DNA of 64,000 nt from G963720515 sp963720515 (GCA_963720515.1 OY970397.1:1488001-1552000); one strand, 5' to 3'. Counted from the first letter of the stretch, positions 15,753-24,638 are shown. The notes: generated from the letters alone by a model not told the origin. A program made the numbers and translations.

Positions 15753-17539
15753 TACCCGGGGTCGGGCGCCGCGCCGTTCGCGGACACGACGCAGATGACC
15801 TGGCCCGCCTTCACCGCCTCGCCGGCCGCGACCGCGAGCCCGGTCACGACGCCGTCGCGGTGCGCGCGGATCTCGTTCTCCATCTTCATCGCCTCGATCA
15901 CGCAGATGACGCGGCCCGCCTCGACCTCGTCGCCCTCGGCGACCTCGACCGCGAGCACCGTCCCCTGCATCGGGCTGATCACCGCCTCGCGCGCGGCCGC
16001 ATGCGACCCTCCGCTCGACACGCGCTCGGCGCGGCGGCGGGCGAGCTCGGCGTACGGCGGCTCCGGCTCGGCGAGCGTGACAGCGAAGCGCCGCCCGTCG
16101 ATCTCGACGTCGAGCGCACGGCCCCGCGTGCGCGCCGACGCGACCGCCGCCTCCGCACGCGGCACGAGCTCCTGCCCCCGCGCGGCCAGCTCGGGCGACT
16201 CGACGAGCCCATGGCAGGTCGTCCCCTCGACGAAGCACGGATGCTCGAGCAGCGCGCGGTGGAACCCGACGAGCGTCGTGACGCCCTCGATCGCGTACTC
16301 GGAGAGCGCGCGCAGCATGCGCCGCCGCGCCCGCTCGCGATCCGTGTCCCAGACGCAGAGCTTCGCGAGCAGCGGGTCGTAGATCCCGGCAACCTCGGAG
16401 CCCGCCTCGACCCCCGAGTCCACGCGCACGCCCGGCCCGGCCGGCTCGCGGTACGCGGTGATCGTCCCCGGCGTCGGCAGGAACCCGTTCGCCGCGTCCT
16501 CGGCGTTCACGCGGCACTCGATCGCGTGCCCGCGGATGCGGATGTCCTCCTGGGAGAGCGAGAGCGGCTCGCCGGCCGCGACGAGGATCTGCTCGCGGAC
16601 GAGATCCACGCCGGTGACGAGCTCCGTGATCGTGTGCTCGACCTGGATCCGCGTGTTCATCTCGAGGAAGTAGTAGTTCCCCTCCGGGTCCATGAGCCCC
16701 TCGATCGTCCCGGCGCTCCGGTAGCCGACCGCGCGCGCGGCGTCGAGGGCGATCTGCCCGATCCGCCCGCGGAGCTCAGCGTCCACCGCGGGCGACGGCG
16801 TCTCCTCGACGATCTTCTGGTGGCGGCGCTGGATCGTGCAGTCACGCTCGCCCAGGTGGATCGCGTTGCCGTGGGCGTCGGCGAGCACCTGGACCTCGAC
16901 GTGGCGCGGGTCGACGATCAGCTTCTCCACGTAGACGGTCGCGTCCGAGAAGTACGCCTCCCCCTCGCGCTTCGCCGACGCGAGCGCGCGCTCGGCCTCC
17001 TCGGCCGACTCGACCACCTTGAGGCCCTTGCCCCCACCGCCGGCCGACGCCTTCACCGCGAGCGGCCAGCCGTACTCCTCGCCCAGGCGGACGAGCTCCT
17101 CGACCGTCTCGACCGGGTCGGTCGTGCCCGGGATGACCGGCACGCCCGCCTCGGACATGAGCCGGCGGGCCGCGACCTTCGAGCCCATCGCGTCGATCGC
17201 GTCGGGCGGCGGGCCGATCCAGACGATGCCCGCCTCCTCGCACGCGCGCGCGAACCCCGCGTTCTCGGCGAGGAACCCGTAGCCCGGATGGATGGCCTGG
17301 GCGCCCGCGCGCGCGGCGGTCTCGAGGATCCGCCCGACGTTCAGGTAGCTCTCGGCGGGCGCGCCGGCGCCGATCAGGAACGCCTCGTCGGCGAGCCGCG
17401 CGTGGAGCGAGCCGCGGTCGACCTCCGAGTAGACGGCGACCGAGCCGATGCCGAGCTCGCGCAGCGTGCGGAAGATCCGCACGGCGATCTCGCCGCGATT
17501 GGCGACGAGAATCTTCTCGAAGGGTGGGTCTCCGGGCAT
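15752..17539 (-). CDS. acyl-CoA carboxylase alpha subunit: biotin carboxylase fused to BCCP
   Basis: The 595-residue protein combines three parts. A biotin carboxylase domain (about 1-450) contains the KILVANRGEIAVRIFRT start, ATP-grasp KASAGGGGKGLK, ERDCTIQRRHQK and EMNTRIQVEHTITE. A linker follows. A C-terminal biotinyl domain has the lysine in the VIEAMKMENEI signature near residue 560. It carboxylates biotin using bicarbonate and ATP. The matching carboxyltransferase (23047-24618) and methylmalonyl-CoA mutase (24639-26225) nearby suggest a propionyl-CoA or acetyl-CoA carboxylase complex. Start ATG 17539 is chosen because MPGDPPFEKILVANRG places the family start correctly; it is divergent from pgsA. 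Confidence 0.92.
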   Translation of the reverse strand: MPGDPPFEKILVANRGEIAVRIFRTLRELGIGSVAVYSEVDRGSLHARLADEAFLIGAGAPAESYLNVGRILETAARAGAQAIHPGYGFLAENAGFARACEEAGIVWIGPPPDAIDAMGSKVAARRLMSEAGVPVIPGTTDPVETVEELVRLGEEYGWPLAVKASAGGGGKGLKVVESAEEAERALASAKREGEAYFSDATVYVEKLIVDPRHVEVQVLADAHGNAIHLGERDCTIQRRHQKIVEETPSPAVDAELRGRIGQIALDAARAVGYRSAGTIEGLMDPEGNYYFLEMNTRIQVEHTITELVTGVDLVREQILVAAGEPLSLSQEDIRIRGHAIECRVNAEDAANGFLPTPGTITAYREPAGPGVRVDSGVEAGSEVAGIYDPLLAKLCVWDTDRERARRRMLRALSEYAIEGVTTLVGFHRALLEHPCFVEGTTCHGLVESPELAARGQELVPRAEAAVASARTRGRALDVEIDGRRFAVTLAEPEPPYAELARRRAERVSSGGSHAAAREAVISPMQGTVLAVEVAEGDEVEAGRVICVIEAMKMENEIRAHRDGVVTGLAVAAGEAVKAGQVICVVSANGAAPDPG

Positions 17540-17560
17540 CGCGCCCGTATTCTGTCCGGC

Positions 17561-18100
17561 GTGAGCTTCGCGAACCAGCTCACCGTGGGTCGCACGCTCG
17601 CAGTCCCTGCGGTCGTGCTCCTCTTTGCCTGGGATTTCCCCAACCACTACTACTGGGGCACGGCCGTGTTCGCGGTCGCGATGGCGACCGACTGGCTGGA
17701 CGGCTGGTGGGCGCGGCGCGTCGGCGAGTCGTCCGACCTCGGGCGCCTCCTCGACCCGGTCGCGGACAAGATGCTCGTCCTCGCGACGCTCGTCATGCTC
17801 GTCTCGCCCGACTTCCCCGCCTGGATGGTCGCGCTCATCGTCGCGCGCGAGCTGCTCGTCTCCGGCCTCCGGCTCGCGGCGCTCGAGCGCGGCGTCGTCA
17901 TGAGCGCCCGCGACCTCGGGAAGCTGAAGACGTGGGCCCAGGCGGTCGCGGCGGGGCTCGGCGGCCTCGCGGCCGGCGGCGCGATCGACTCCGACATCGC
18001 CTGGGTCGCGCTCCTCATCGCGCTCTGTCTCACCTGGATCTCCGGACTCGACTATGCCCGCCTCGCACCGGGCGTCCTCCGTGGGCGCCAGCCTGCGTAG
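17561..18100 (+). CDS. pgsA: CDP-alcohol phosphatidyltransferase, probably PgsA
   Basis: The 179-residue membrane protein starts at GTG 17561 and carries the complete CDP-alcohol phosphatidyltransferase signature in DWLDGWWARRVGESSDLGRL followed by LDPVADK (Asp-x2-Asp-Gly-x2-Ala-Arg-x8-Gly-x3-Asp-x3-Asp). About four to six hydrophobic helices surround it. Length and sequence fit phosphatidylglycerophosphate synthase better than phosphatidylinositol synthase, but the polar acceptor is not certain. It overlaps the acetyltransferase gene by 47 bases. Confidence 0.85.
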   Translation: MSFANQLTVGRTLAVPAVVLLFAWDFPNHYYWGTAVFAVAMATDWLDGWWARRVGESSDLGRLLDPVADKMLVLATLVMLVSPDFPAWMVALIVARELLVSGLRLAALERGVVMSARDLGKLKTWAQAVAAGLGGLAAGGAIDSDIAWVALLIALCLTWISGLDYARLAPGVLRGRQPA

Positions 18101-18968
18101 CTACGGGGCCGGCGACGCGGACGCCGTCGTCGAGCTCTCCCGGATCTCGCTCTCCCGGCCCGAGCTGCAGGTGGCGAACCCGATCTGGACGACGCGCGAC
18201 GAGCTCGACACGGAGCTCGCGGCGTGGGAGCCGCCCGCCGAGGAGACGCTCTTCGTGGCGGACGACGACGGCCGCGTGGTCGGGTTCGGCGGCGTCGAGC
18301 GGCCGTCCGGCTTCACGCACGCGGAGCTCTTCGGCCCGCTCGTCGCGATCGAGTCCCGCGGCGCGCGGCTCGGCTCCCGGCTCCTCGAGCAGTCGATCGA
18401 GACCGCGCGCAAGCTCGGCGCGGACTCGGTGCTCGCCTCGGTCGGCCAGGCGAACTCGCGCGGCCGGATGATCCTCGAGGCCGAGGGCTTCCGCCCGCGC
18501 GGCCGTCCCCAGGCGACGTTCCGGCTGAGCCCCGGCGAGCACCGCCCGCTCGACGAGCCGCCGCCCGAGGGCACGGAGGTCCGCGTCGCGACGAGCGACG
18601 ACCTCGCAGCCGCGTTCGAGCTCTACCACGAATGCTTCCCCGAGGGCCAGTTCCCCGAGGCGGTGTGGCGCGAGAACGTCGACGAGGGAACGGTGTACGC
18701 GGCCGTCCACGAGGGGGAGCTCGTCGCGGTGCTGAACATCGACCCGACCGACCGCTGGATCTACCACGTCGGCGTGGCCCAGAGCGAGCGCAACCGCGGC
18801 GTCGGCGCGCTCCTCCTCTCGCGCTCCCTCGAGGACTACTGGAGCCGGCATCCGGGCGAGACGCTCGGGCTCGACGTCGACCGGGGCAACACGCCGGCGA
18901 TCAAGCTCTACCGGCGGCAGGGCTTCGCGCCCTGGCTCGTCTTCCAGACGCTCGAGCTACCCCTCTGA
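18054..18968 (+). CDS. tandem GNAT-family acetyltransferase
   Basis: The 304-residue product contains two GNAT domains. The N-terminal one (about 13-150) has LGSRLLEQSIETARKLG and is degenerate around the acetyl-CoA loop. The C-terminal one (about 165-300) has VGVAQSERNRGVGALLLSR, a good Q/R-x-x-G-x-G/A acetyl-CoA motif, followed by NTPAIKLYRRQGF. The layout resembles MshD-like mycothiol synthases and other double-GNAT proteins, but the substrate cannot be assigned. The start lies within pgsA. Confidence 0.8.
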   Translation: MPASHRASSVGASLRSYGAGDADAVVELSRISLSRPELQVANPIWTTRDELDTELAAWEPPAEETLFVADDDGRVVGFGGVERPSGFTHAELFGPLVAIESRGARLGSRLLEQSIETARKLGADSVLASVGQANSRGRMILEAEGFRPRGRPQATFRLSPGEHRPLDEPPPEGTEVRVATSDDLAAAFELYHECFPEGQFPEAVWRENVDEGTVYAAVHEGELVAVLNIDPTDRWIYHVGVAQSERNRGVGALLLSRSLEDYWSRHPGETLGLDVDRGNTPAIKLYRRQGFAPWLVFQTLELPL

Positions 18969-19100
18969 CTCGGGCTCGACGGCGTCGCGGACGCCCTCGC
19001 GCCACCACGCGGTCCGGCCGGGCTCGGGCTCGTCGGCCTGGGCGAGCGCGCGCTCGAGCGCCTCGCGCTCCTCGGGCGTCGGCTCGGGCGTGACCTCCAT
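18957..19100 (-). CDS. small acidic protein (47 residues)
   Basis: A short reverse-strand frame reads MEVTPEPTPEEREALERALA and then ends GRTAWWREGVRDAVEPESEG, overlapping the acetyltransferase 3' end by 12 bases. An ATG 9 bases earlier (19109) is an alternative. The composition and the PEPTPEER...AWWR pattern resemble the tiny epsilon-like proteins found beside acyl-CoA carboxylase genes in actinobacteria. That similarity is from memory of the pattern and is weak evidence for function. It is divergent from the NlpC/P60 gene. Confidence 0.55.
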   Translation of the reverse strand: MEVTPEPTPEEREALERALAQADEPEPGRTAWWREGVRDAVEPESEG

Positions 19101-19150
19101 GCGGGGCATCTTCGCTCAAGCAAGCCGGAGCCGCCTCCGATACGACGGGC

Positions 19151-20161
19151 ATGCGCCGTACCGCCGCATGCCTTGCTGCGCTCGCGTTCGTCCTCGTCTT
19201 CGCATCGGCGGCGAGCGCGGCGTCCTGGGCGCGGCCGCAGATCCGCGTCGCGGTCGAGAGCGGCCTCATGGGCCCGAGCGTCCTCAAGTTCCGCCCGAAC
19301 GACCCGCTCACGCAGGGCGATCTCGCCCGCATCGTCGCCGGGCTCTCCGCCAACGCAGAGCAGACGCCGGCGAACCCCGGCGCCGCTGTGACGATGACGC
19401 AGCTCGACCGCGCACTCGTGCGTGCGCTCGGCGTCACGTCCGCGAGCGGCGCGTTCCAGACCGAGCTGCGGAGCGCCGGCCTCGCCCCGCCGCGCCGGGC
19501 CGGCTGGGAGACGGTCGCCCGGCTGCTCGAGCTGCGCCTGAACCATCCGAGCGGCGCCGACGGCCTCGAGCTTCGCCCGAACGACCCGGCCACTCGCGCC
19601 GAGGCCGCGTACTCCGTCGCCCGCGCGCTCTCACTCGACGAATGGGATCTCGAGGGCGTCGCCGAGTTGGCGGAGGCGTTCGACCTCCCCGAGTACACGC
19701 CATGGCAGCGCAAGGTCCTCACGCGCGCCATGAAGTTCGTCGGCTACCCGTACGTCTGGGGCGGCACGTCCGAGAACCGCCAGACCCTTTTCGGCGTCAC
19801 GTCGCGCGGCGGCTTCGACTGCTCCGGGTTCGTCTGGCGCGTCTACAAGCTCGAGCCCTGGAGCGGCGCGCCGAGGCTCGGCACGACCATCCGCGGTCGC
19901 ACGACGTTCCAGATGGCCGGCGAGATCGCGAAGACCGCGCGGATCGGCTGGGCGAAGCTCCGCCCGGCGGATCAGCTCTTCTTCGGGCCGAACGGCCGGG
20001 AGTCGAAGCCCGCGGGCATCGACCACACGGGAATCGCCCTCGGCGGCGGGTGGTTCGTCCACTCGTCACGGCAGGGAACGACCATCGCACCGCTGGCCGG
20101 CTGGCACGAGCACGCCTTCGCGTGGGGACGCCGGCCGCTCACCGAAGCTGGCATTTCCTAG
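19151..20161 (+). CDS. secreted NlpC/P60 family peptidoglycan hydrolase
   Basis: The 336-residue protein has a signal peptide (MRRTAACLAALAFVLVFASA, cleavage near ASA-A). A central region follows with two copies of an FRPNDPLTQGDLAR/LRPNDPATRAEAAY motif resembling S-layer-homology repeats, then a C-terminal NlpC/P60 domain. Catalytic Cys lies in GGFDCSGF and His in IDHTGIALGGGWFVHSS, near residues 220 and 295. It should cleave cell-wall peptides outside the membrane. The SLH-like repeats may anchor it to the wall. Confidence 0.85.
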   Translation: MRRTAACLAALAFVLVFASAASAASWARPQIRVAVESGLMGPSVLKFRPNDPLTQGDLARIVAGLSANAEQTPANPGAAVTMTQLDRALVRALGVTSASGAFQTELRSAGLAPPRRAGWETVARLLELRLNHPSGADGLELRPNDPATRAEAAYSVARALSLDEWDLEGVAELAEAFDLPEYTPWQRKVLTRAMKFVGYPYVWGGTSENRQTLFGVTSRGGFDCSGFVWRVYKLEPWSGAPRLGTTIRGRTTFQMAGEIAKTARIGWAKLRPADQLFFGPNGRESKPAGIDHTGIALGGGWFVHSSRQGTTIAPLAGWHEHAFAWGRRPLTEAGIS

Positions 20162-20270
20162 CAATAACGCCGGGTTTTCCCAAAGTCGCAATATCCCCCG
20201 CATGAGGGATGTCCCGAGTTTTCATCGTCGGGATACTCACCACCTCATGCGGCAAGAGGGAGGAGACCCG

Positions 20271-20366
20271 ATGTTGCACTGGAAGCCCGCGCTGGCCGTC
20301 AGCGTGATGGTGAGCCTCGTCTGGTTGAGCGCGTTCGGCGCCGGCTGGTCGTGGCTCTGCCGCTAA
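20271..20366 (+). CDS. 31-residue membrane microprotein, copy 1
   Basis: A strong GAGGGAGGAG ribosome-binding site lies 6 bases before ATG 20271. The peptide begins MLHWKPALAVSVMV, has one hydrophobic helix and ends GAGWSWLCR. It shares start (MLHW), length and end (G-x-GWSWL) with the second microprotein 88 bases downstream, so the two are tandem paralogs. Conservation of the ends with a variable hydrophobic middle is what a real small membrane protein would show. Function unknown. Confidence 0.6.
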   Translation: MLHWKPALAVSVMVSLVWLSAFGAGWSWLCR

Positions 20367-20453
20367 GCCCTAGGAGGAAGAAGACCCGAGCCATGAACGG
20401 CATCGGCGAAGCAGAACGGTTCACCCGACCTTGGACTCGAAGGAGGAACGGAC

Positions 20454-20537
20454 ATGCTGCACTGGCGGACTTGGGTGGCGCTTCTCACCCTGACGGTCGC
20501 GGCCGCGATTGGCGGCGACGGCTGGAGTTGGTTGTAG
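20454..20537 (+). CDS. 27-residue membrane microprotein, copy 2
   Basis: Preceded by AAGGAGG seven bases before ATG 20454. The peptide begins MLHWRTWVALLTLTVAAA and ends GGDGWSWL, matching copy 1 at both ends. It stops 8 bases before the likely GTG start of the GGDEF/HD-GYP gene, which suggests co-transcription and perhaps translational coupling. One hydrophobic helix is predicted. Function unknown. Confidence 0.6.
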   Translation: MLHWRTWVALLTLTVAAAIGGDGWSWL

Positions 20538-20545
20538 GAACACCG

Positions 20546-22435
20546 GTGGGGGCGGCGCGCACCACGACTCGGACATGGGCGGAGGCAGTGCGCTCCGTCT
20601 GGACGCGCTCGCCCCTCGCGAACTCGTACGGAAGGCTTGCGCCGGTCCTCGTGCCGGTGAGCGCGGCGGGTCTCGCCGCCCTTGCGGTGGCGGCGAGCAC
20701 GCTCCCGACCACGCTCTCGGCCCCGGACGCGCTCGGCATCCTCGTCCTGATCGCGGGGGCGATGCTGGCGGAGGCCTTCCCCGTCCCGATCGAGCTCGAA
20801 GGAGTCGCGGCGGGAGGCGTCTCCCTCGCGGCGGTCTTCATCGTCGGGGCGGCGATCATCTACGGCTGGGGGCCGGCAGTGGTCGTCGCCTTCGTCGCGC
20901 TTGGCGTCGTGCAGGCGCTGCACCGCCGCGGCGCGACCAAGCTGCTCTACAACGGCAGCGTCTACGCCCTCGGCGCGCTGGCGGCCGGACTCGCCGCGGC
21001 GCCAGTCGTCGTGGACGAAGGGATCGGCTCCCTCGTGGCCGGCGTGGTCGTGGGCGGCCTCGCGTTCTACGCGGTGAACGTCGCACTCATCGCGGCGGTC
21101 GTCGCACGCGTGGCCGGCGAGCGCTTCCTCGCGCTCGTCCACCGATCGATCCGCTCGACCGCGATCCCGTTCTCGATCATGGCGTCGGTCAGCCTCACGC
21201 TGACCGTGCTCTGGCACCGCTCGCCGCTTCTCGCGGCGGCGCTCGTCGGCCCGCTCGTGGCCGTGGCGCTCTACCAGCGCTCGGTGCACGAGGCGCTCCA
21301 GGCCATGCGCCTGGCACTCACCGATCCCCTCACGGGCCTCGGCAACCACCGGCACTTCCACGACCGCCTGCAGCGCGACCTCGCCCGCGCGCAAGCCCGG
21401 TCGGCCCCGTTCAGCCTCTGTCTCGTGGACGTGGACGACTTCAAGGAGGTCAACGACAACCACGGGCACCCGGTCGGCGACCGCGTCCTCGCGCAGGTCG
21501 CGACCCGGCTCCGCACGGGCGGCGAGGCCTTCCGCCTGGGCGGCGACGAATTTGCGCTCTTGCTACCGGGCCGGACCGAGGCCGAGGCGATCTCTATCGC
21601 GGAGGCGGTCATCGCACGGATCGCCGAGCTCGATCTCGAGCACGGCGGACGGCTGACCGTCTCCGCAGGGATTGCCACATACCCGGAGCACGGCGTCGAG
21701 CGCGCCGAGCTGGTGCGCGTCGCGGACAACGCGCTGTACTGGTCGAAGGAGCACGGGAAGGGGCGCGCGAGTGTCTACCGCCCGGGCGCAGTCGAGCTGA
21801 GCGAACTGCACCGCCTCGCGCAGGAGCGCGACCGCCGTGCTCGGTTCCTCGCTGCGGCCGGCCTCGCACGGGCGGTGGACGCGCGCGATGCCTACACCGG
21901 CGAGCACTCGGCCGAGGTCGGCGCGCTCGCCGCGCGGATCGCCTTGCGCATGGGCCTCGATTCCGACCAGGTCGAGCTGATCCGCCTGGCCGGCTCGCTG
22001 CACGACGTCGGCAAGCTCGCGATCCCGGAAGACATCCTCAGGAAGCCAGGCCCGCTCTCGGAGCCCGAGCGCGTCGTCCTCGAGCGGCACCCCCAGATCG
22101 GCTTCCGGATGCTCGACTCGCTCGGCGTCGAGCCGGTCGCGACCTGGGTGCTCCACCACCACGAGCGCTGGGACGGCGACGGCTACCCGAACCGCCTCGC
22201 CGGCCCGCGGATTCCGCTCGGCGCACGGATCCTGTTCGTCGCCGACGCCTACGACGCGATGACGACCGACCGCGTCTACCGCCAGAGCCTCCCGCACGAC
22301 GCGGCCATCCGCGAGCTCGAGCGCTGCGCAGGGTCGCAGTTCGATCCTGAGGTGGTCGGTGCGCTCAAGGCCGAGCTCGACGAATCGCGGGCCGCGGTGC
22401 TCGACTCGGTCGCCGTGACCGCGGCCGCCCGCTAG
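20546..22435 (+). CDS. membrane GGDEF and HD-GYP domain protein (cyclic-di-GMP turnover)
   Basis: About 629 residues from GTG 20546, which lies 8 bases after the microprotein stop with TAGGAA before it. The frame is open further up, to ATG 20393. Six to eight transmembrane segments occupy the first ~230 residues. A GGDEF domain follows with LGGDEFALLL intact, and then an HD-GYP domain with GSLHDVGKLAIP and HHHERWDGDGYPNRLAG. Both diguanylate cyclase and phosphodiesterase motifs look complete, so it may make or degrade cyclic-di-GMP depending on signal. The N-terminal membrane region probably senses the signal. Confidence 0.88.
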   Translation: MGAARTTTRTWAEAVRSVWTRSPLANSYGRLAPVLVPVSAAGLAALAVAASTLPTTLSAPDALGILVLIAGAMLAEAFPVPIELEGVAAGGVSLAAVFIVGAAIIYGWGPAVVVAFVALGVVQALHRRGATKLLYNGSVYALGALAAGLAAAPVVVDEGIGSLVAGVVVGGLAFYAVNVALIAAVVARVAGERFLALVHRSIRSTAIPFSIMASVSLTLTVLWHRSPLLAAALVGPLVAVALYQRSVHEALQAMRLALTDPLTGLGNHRHFHDRLQRDLARAQARSAPFSLCLVDVDDFKEVNDNHGHPVGDRVLAQVATRLRTGGEAFRLGGDEFALLLPGRTEAEAISIAEAVIARIAELDLEHGGRLTVSAGIATYPEHGVERAELVRVADNALYWSKEHGKGRASVYRPGAVELSELHRLAQERDRRARFLAAAGLARAVDARDAYTGEHSAEVGALAARIALRMGLDSDQVELIRLAGSLHDVGKLAIPEDILRKPGPLSEPERVVLERHPQIGFRMLDSLGVEPVATWVLHHHERWDGDGYPNRLAGPRIPLGARILFVADAYDAMTTDRVYRQSLPHDAAIRELERCAGSQFDPEVVGALKAELDESRAAVLDSVAVTAAAR

Positions 22436-22452
22436 CTCGCTAGTCTCGGCGC

Positions 22453-22863
22453 GTGGGCTACGCGCGCGGGTCGATCGACGAGCTCGGCGACGGCGTCTTT
22501 CGCAAGGTGCGGCGCGCGCTCGGCGTGACCGCGTTCGGCGCGAACGCGATGGTGCTCCCGCCCGGCACGCAGTGGTTCGAGCACTACCACGACACCCAGG
22601 ACGAGCTCTACTTCGTGCACCGCGGCCGGGCAACGTTCGTCGTCGAGGGAGACGAGTTCGAGGTCGGCCCCGGCGGGCTCGTCCACGTCGAGTCCACGAC
22701 CCCGCGGCGATTCGCGAACGCCGGCGACGAGGACCTCGTGCTGCTCATCGTCGGCGGTAAGGACGGCTACGTCGAGCGGGACGGCCACATGGTCGACCCG
22801 GCCGACGTGGAGCGGCGCAAGGCCCTCGCGGCCGGCGACGACTCGGTCATCCGCCGCGCGTAG
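22453..22863 (+). CDS. single-domain cupin protein
   Basis: The 136-residue protein (GTG start) has the conserved cupin metal-binding motifs: FEHYHDTQDELYFVHRGRATF (two His and Glu ligands) and a second motif containing the C-terminal part of the barrel, GGLVHVESTTPRRFAN. Small cupins bind a metal and serve varied enzymatic or binding roles; no substrate can be assigned. It lies 17 bases after the GGDEF/HD-GYP gene and may be co-transcribed. Confidence 0.75.
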   Translation: MGYARGSIDELGDGVFRKVRRALGVTAFGANAMVLPPGTQWFEHYHDTQDELYFVHRGRATFVVEGDEFEVGPGGLVHVESTTPRRFANAGDEDLVLLIVGGKDGYVERDGHMVDPADVERRKALAAGDDSVIRRA

Positions 22864-22914
22864 CCCGCGCGCAGCTGTGGACGCATTGGCCCGAACTCGG
22901 CGCCATTTCCGTGA

Positions 22915-22943
22915 CTGACACGCGCGGATTTCTCGGATAGCGT
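22915..22943 (+). promoter_or_regulatory. recurrent promoter-like element, copy 2
   Basis: CTGACA (22915-22920) and TAGCGT (22938-22943) with a 17-base spacer starting CGCGCG, preceded by ATTTCCGTGA. This is the same layout as at 14771 and 49543. It points into the 100-base gap before the convergent carboxyltransferase 3' end, so a transcript from it would be a small RNA of unknown kind. The region 22944-23046 holds a GGGTGG/CCCCTCCCTTATTGGGTGGGG-like self-complementary stretch but no convincing gene. Confidence 0.4.
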
Positions 22944-23046
22944 CCACACCGGGTGGCGGGTGGCTTGTCCCCTCCCTTATTGGGTGGGGTGCGTCCACTG
23001 AGGATTACTCGGGCGCGCGGGATGAAAAGGCGCCGCGAGCCCTCGC

Positions 23047-24618
23047 TCAGAGCGGGATGTTGCCGTGCTTCCGCGCCGGGCGGGGCTCGCGCTTGGTGAG
23101 CGCGGTCTCGAGCGCGTCGCAGAGCACGGGGCGCGTGCGGCGCGGCTCGATCACGTCGTCCACGTAGCCGCGCTCGGCGGCCGTGTACGGGTTCGCGAAC
23201 TGCGCGCGGTAGTCGGCGATCAGCGCCGCGCGCCGGGCCTCGGGATCGTCGGCCTCCTCGAGCTCCTTGCGGAAGACGATGTTCACGGCGCCCTCCGGGC
23301 CCATCACCGCCACCTCGGCGGACGGCCACGCGAAGTTGAAGTCCGCGCGGATGTGCTTTGAGCTCATGACGTCGTAGGCGCCGCCGTACGCCTTCCGGGT
23401 GATGACGGCGAGCTTCGGCACGGTCGCCTCGCAATAGGCGTAGAGCAGCTTCGCGCCGTGACGGATGATGCCGCCCCACTCCTGCGTCGTCCCCGGCAGG
23501 AAACCGGGCACGTCGACGAACGTGATCAGCGGGATGTTGAACGCGTCGCACGTCCGCACGAAGCGCGCGGCCTTGACGGACGAGTCGATGTCGAGTGTGC
23601 CCGCGAGCGCGCTCGGGTTGTTCGCGACCACGCCGACCGGATGCCCGCCGAGCCGCGCGAAGCCGCAGACGATGTTCTCCGCCCAAAGCTCCTGCACCTC
23701 GAGGAACTGGCCCTCGTCCACGATCCGGTGGACGACGTCGCGCATGTCATACGGCTTGTTCGGATTCTCCGGGACGATCGAGTCGAGATCCGGGTCCTCG
23801 CGGTCGACGGGGTCGGTCGGCGCGAAGTACGGCGGCGGATCCACGTTGTTCTGCGGCAGGAACGAGACGAGGTAGCGCGCGTCCTCGAGGCACTCGTCCT
23901 CGCTCGCCGACGCGATGTGCGCGACGCCCGACTTCGACGCATGGGTGAGCGCCCCGCCGAGCTCCTCGAACGTGACCTCCTCGCCGGTGACGGTCTTCAC
24001 GACCTCGGGCCCCGTGATGAACATGTAGGAGGTGTCCTTGACCATGAGGATGAAGTCGGTCATGGCCGGCGAGTACACGGCCCCGCCCGCGGTCGGGCCC
24101 ATGACGAGCGAGATCTGGGGGATGACCCCGGACGCCTGCACGTTCCGCCAGAAGATCTCCGCGTAGCCGCCCAGCGAGACGACGCCTTCCTGGATCCGCG
24201 CGCCGCCCGAGTCGTTGATGCCGATGACCGGGCACCCGTACTTGAGCGCCAGGTCCATCACCTTGCAGATCTTCTCCGCGAACGCCTCCGAGAGGGTCCC
24301 GCCGAAGACCGTGAAGTCCTGCGAGAAGACGAAGACCTTCCGGCCGAGAACCGTCCCGTAGCCGGTCACGACCGCGTCGCCCCAGGGCCGCTTCTCCATC
24401 ATCCCGAAGTGCGGGTTCCTGTGGCGCACGAAGCGGTCGAGCTCGACGAACGAGCCGGGGTCGAGGAGCTTCTCGAGCCGCTCCCGGGCGAGGAGCTTGC
24501 CGCGCTCGCGCTGCCGGGCGACGGCCTTCTCGTCCGCCGGGTGGAGCGCCTCCTCGCGCAGCCGCTCGAGCTCGGCGAGCTTGTCCCCGGCGACCTCCGG
24601 CTTCTCCGTCTTCGCCAT
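23047..24618 (-). CDS. pccB: acyl-CoA carboxylase carboxyltransferase (beta) subunit
   Basis: The 523-residue protein matches the propionyl-/methylmalonyl-CoA carboxyltransferase family. It begins with the N-terminal KLAELERLREEALH region and contains HRNPHFGMMEKRPWGDAVVTGYG, GINDSGGARIQEGV (acyl-CoA site), GPTAGGAVYSPAM, and the biotin-domain DVPGFLPGTTQEWGGIIRHGAKLLYAY with the oxyanion glycines. It transfers carboxyl from biotin to an acyl-CoA, probably propionyl-CoA, since it is 20 bases downstream of methylmalonyl-CoA mutase on the same strand. Acetyl-CoA as substrate cannot be excluded. Confidence 0.9.
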   Translation of the reverse strand: MAKTEKPEVAGDKLAELERLREEALHPADEKAVARQRERGKLLARERLEKLLDPGSFVELDRFVRHRNPHFGMMEKRPWGDAVVTGYGTVLGRKVFVFSQDFTVFGGTLSEAFAEKICKVMDLALKYGCPVIGINDSGGARIQEGVVSLGGYAEIFWRNVQASGVIPQISLVMGPTAGGAVYSPAMTDFILMVKDTSYMFITGPEVVKTVTGEEVTFEELGGALTHASKSGVAHIASASEDECLEDARYLVSFLPQNNVDPPPYFAPTDPVDREDPDLDSIVPENPNKPYDMRDVVHRIVDEGQFLEVQELWAENIVCGFARLGGHPVGVVANNPSALAGTLDIDSSVKAARFVRTCDAFNIPLITFVDVPGFLPGTTQEWGGIIRHGAKLLYAYCEATVPKLAVITRKAYGGAYDVMSSKHIRADFNFAWPSAEVAVMGPEGAVNIVFRKELEEADDPEARRAALIADYRAQFANPYTAAERGYVDDVIEPRRTRPVLCDALETALTKREPRPARKHGNIPL

Positions 24619-24638
24619 GTGGGGAGCCTAGACCGTTC

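Noticed and set aside
20393..20545. N-terminal extension of the GGDEF/HD-GYP protein from ATG 20393
   Set aside because: The extension overlaps the second microprotein gene in another frame, is Arg-rich, and ATG 20393 sits too far from its purine-rich site; GTG 20546 is better placed.
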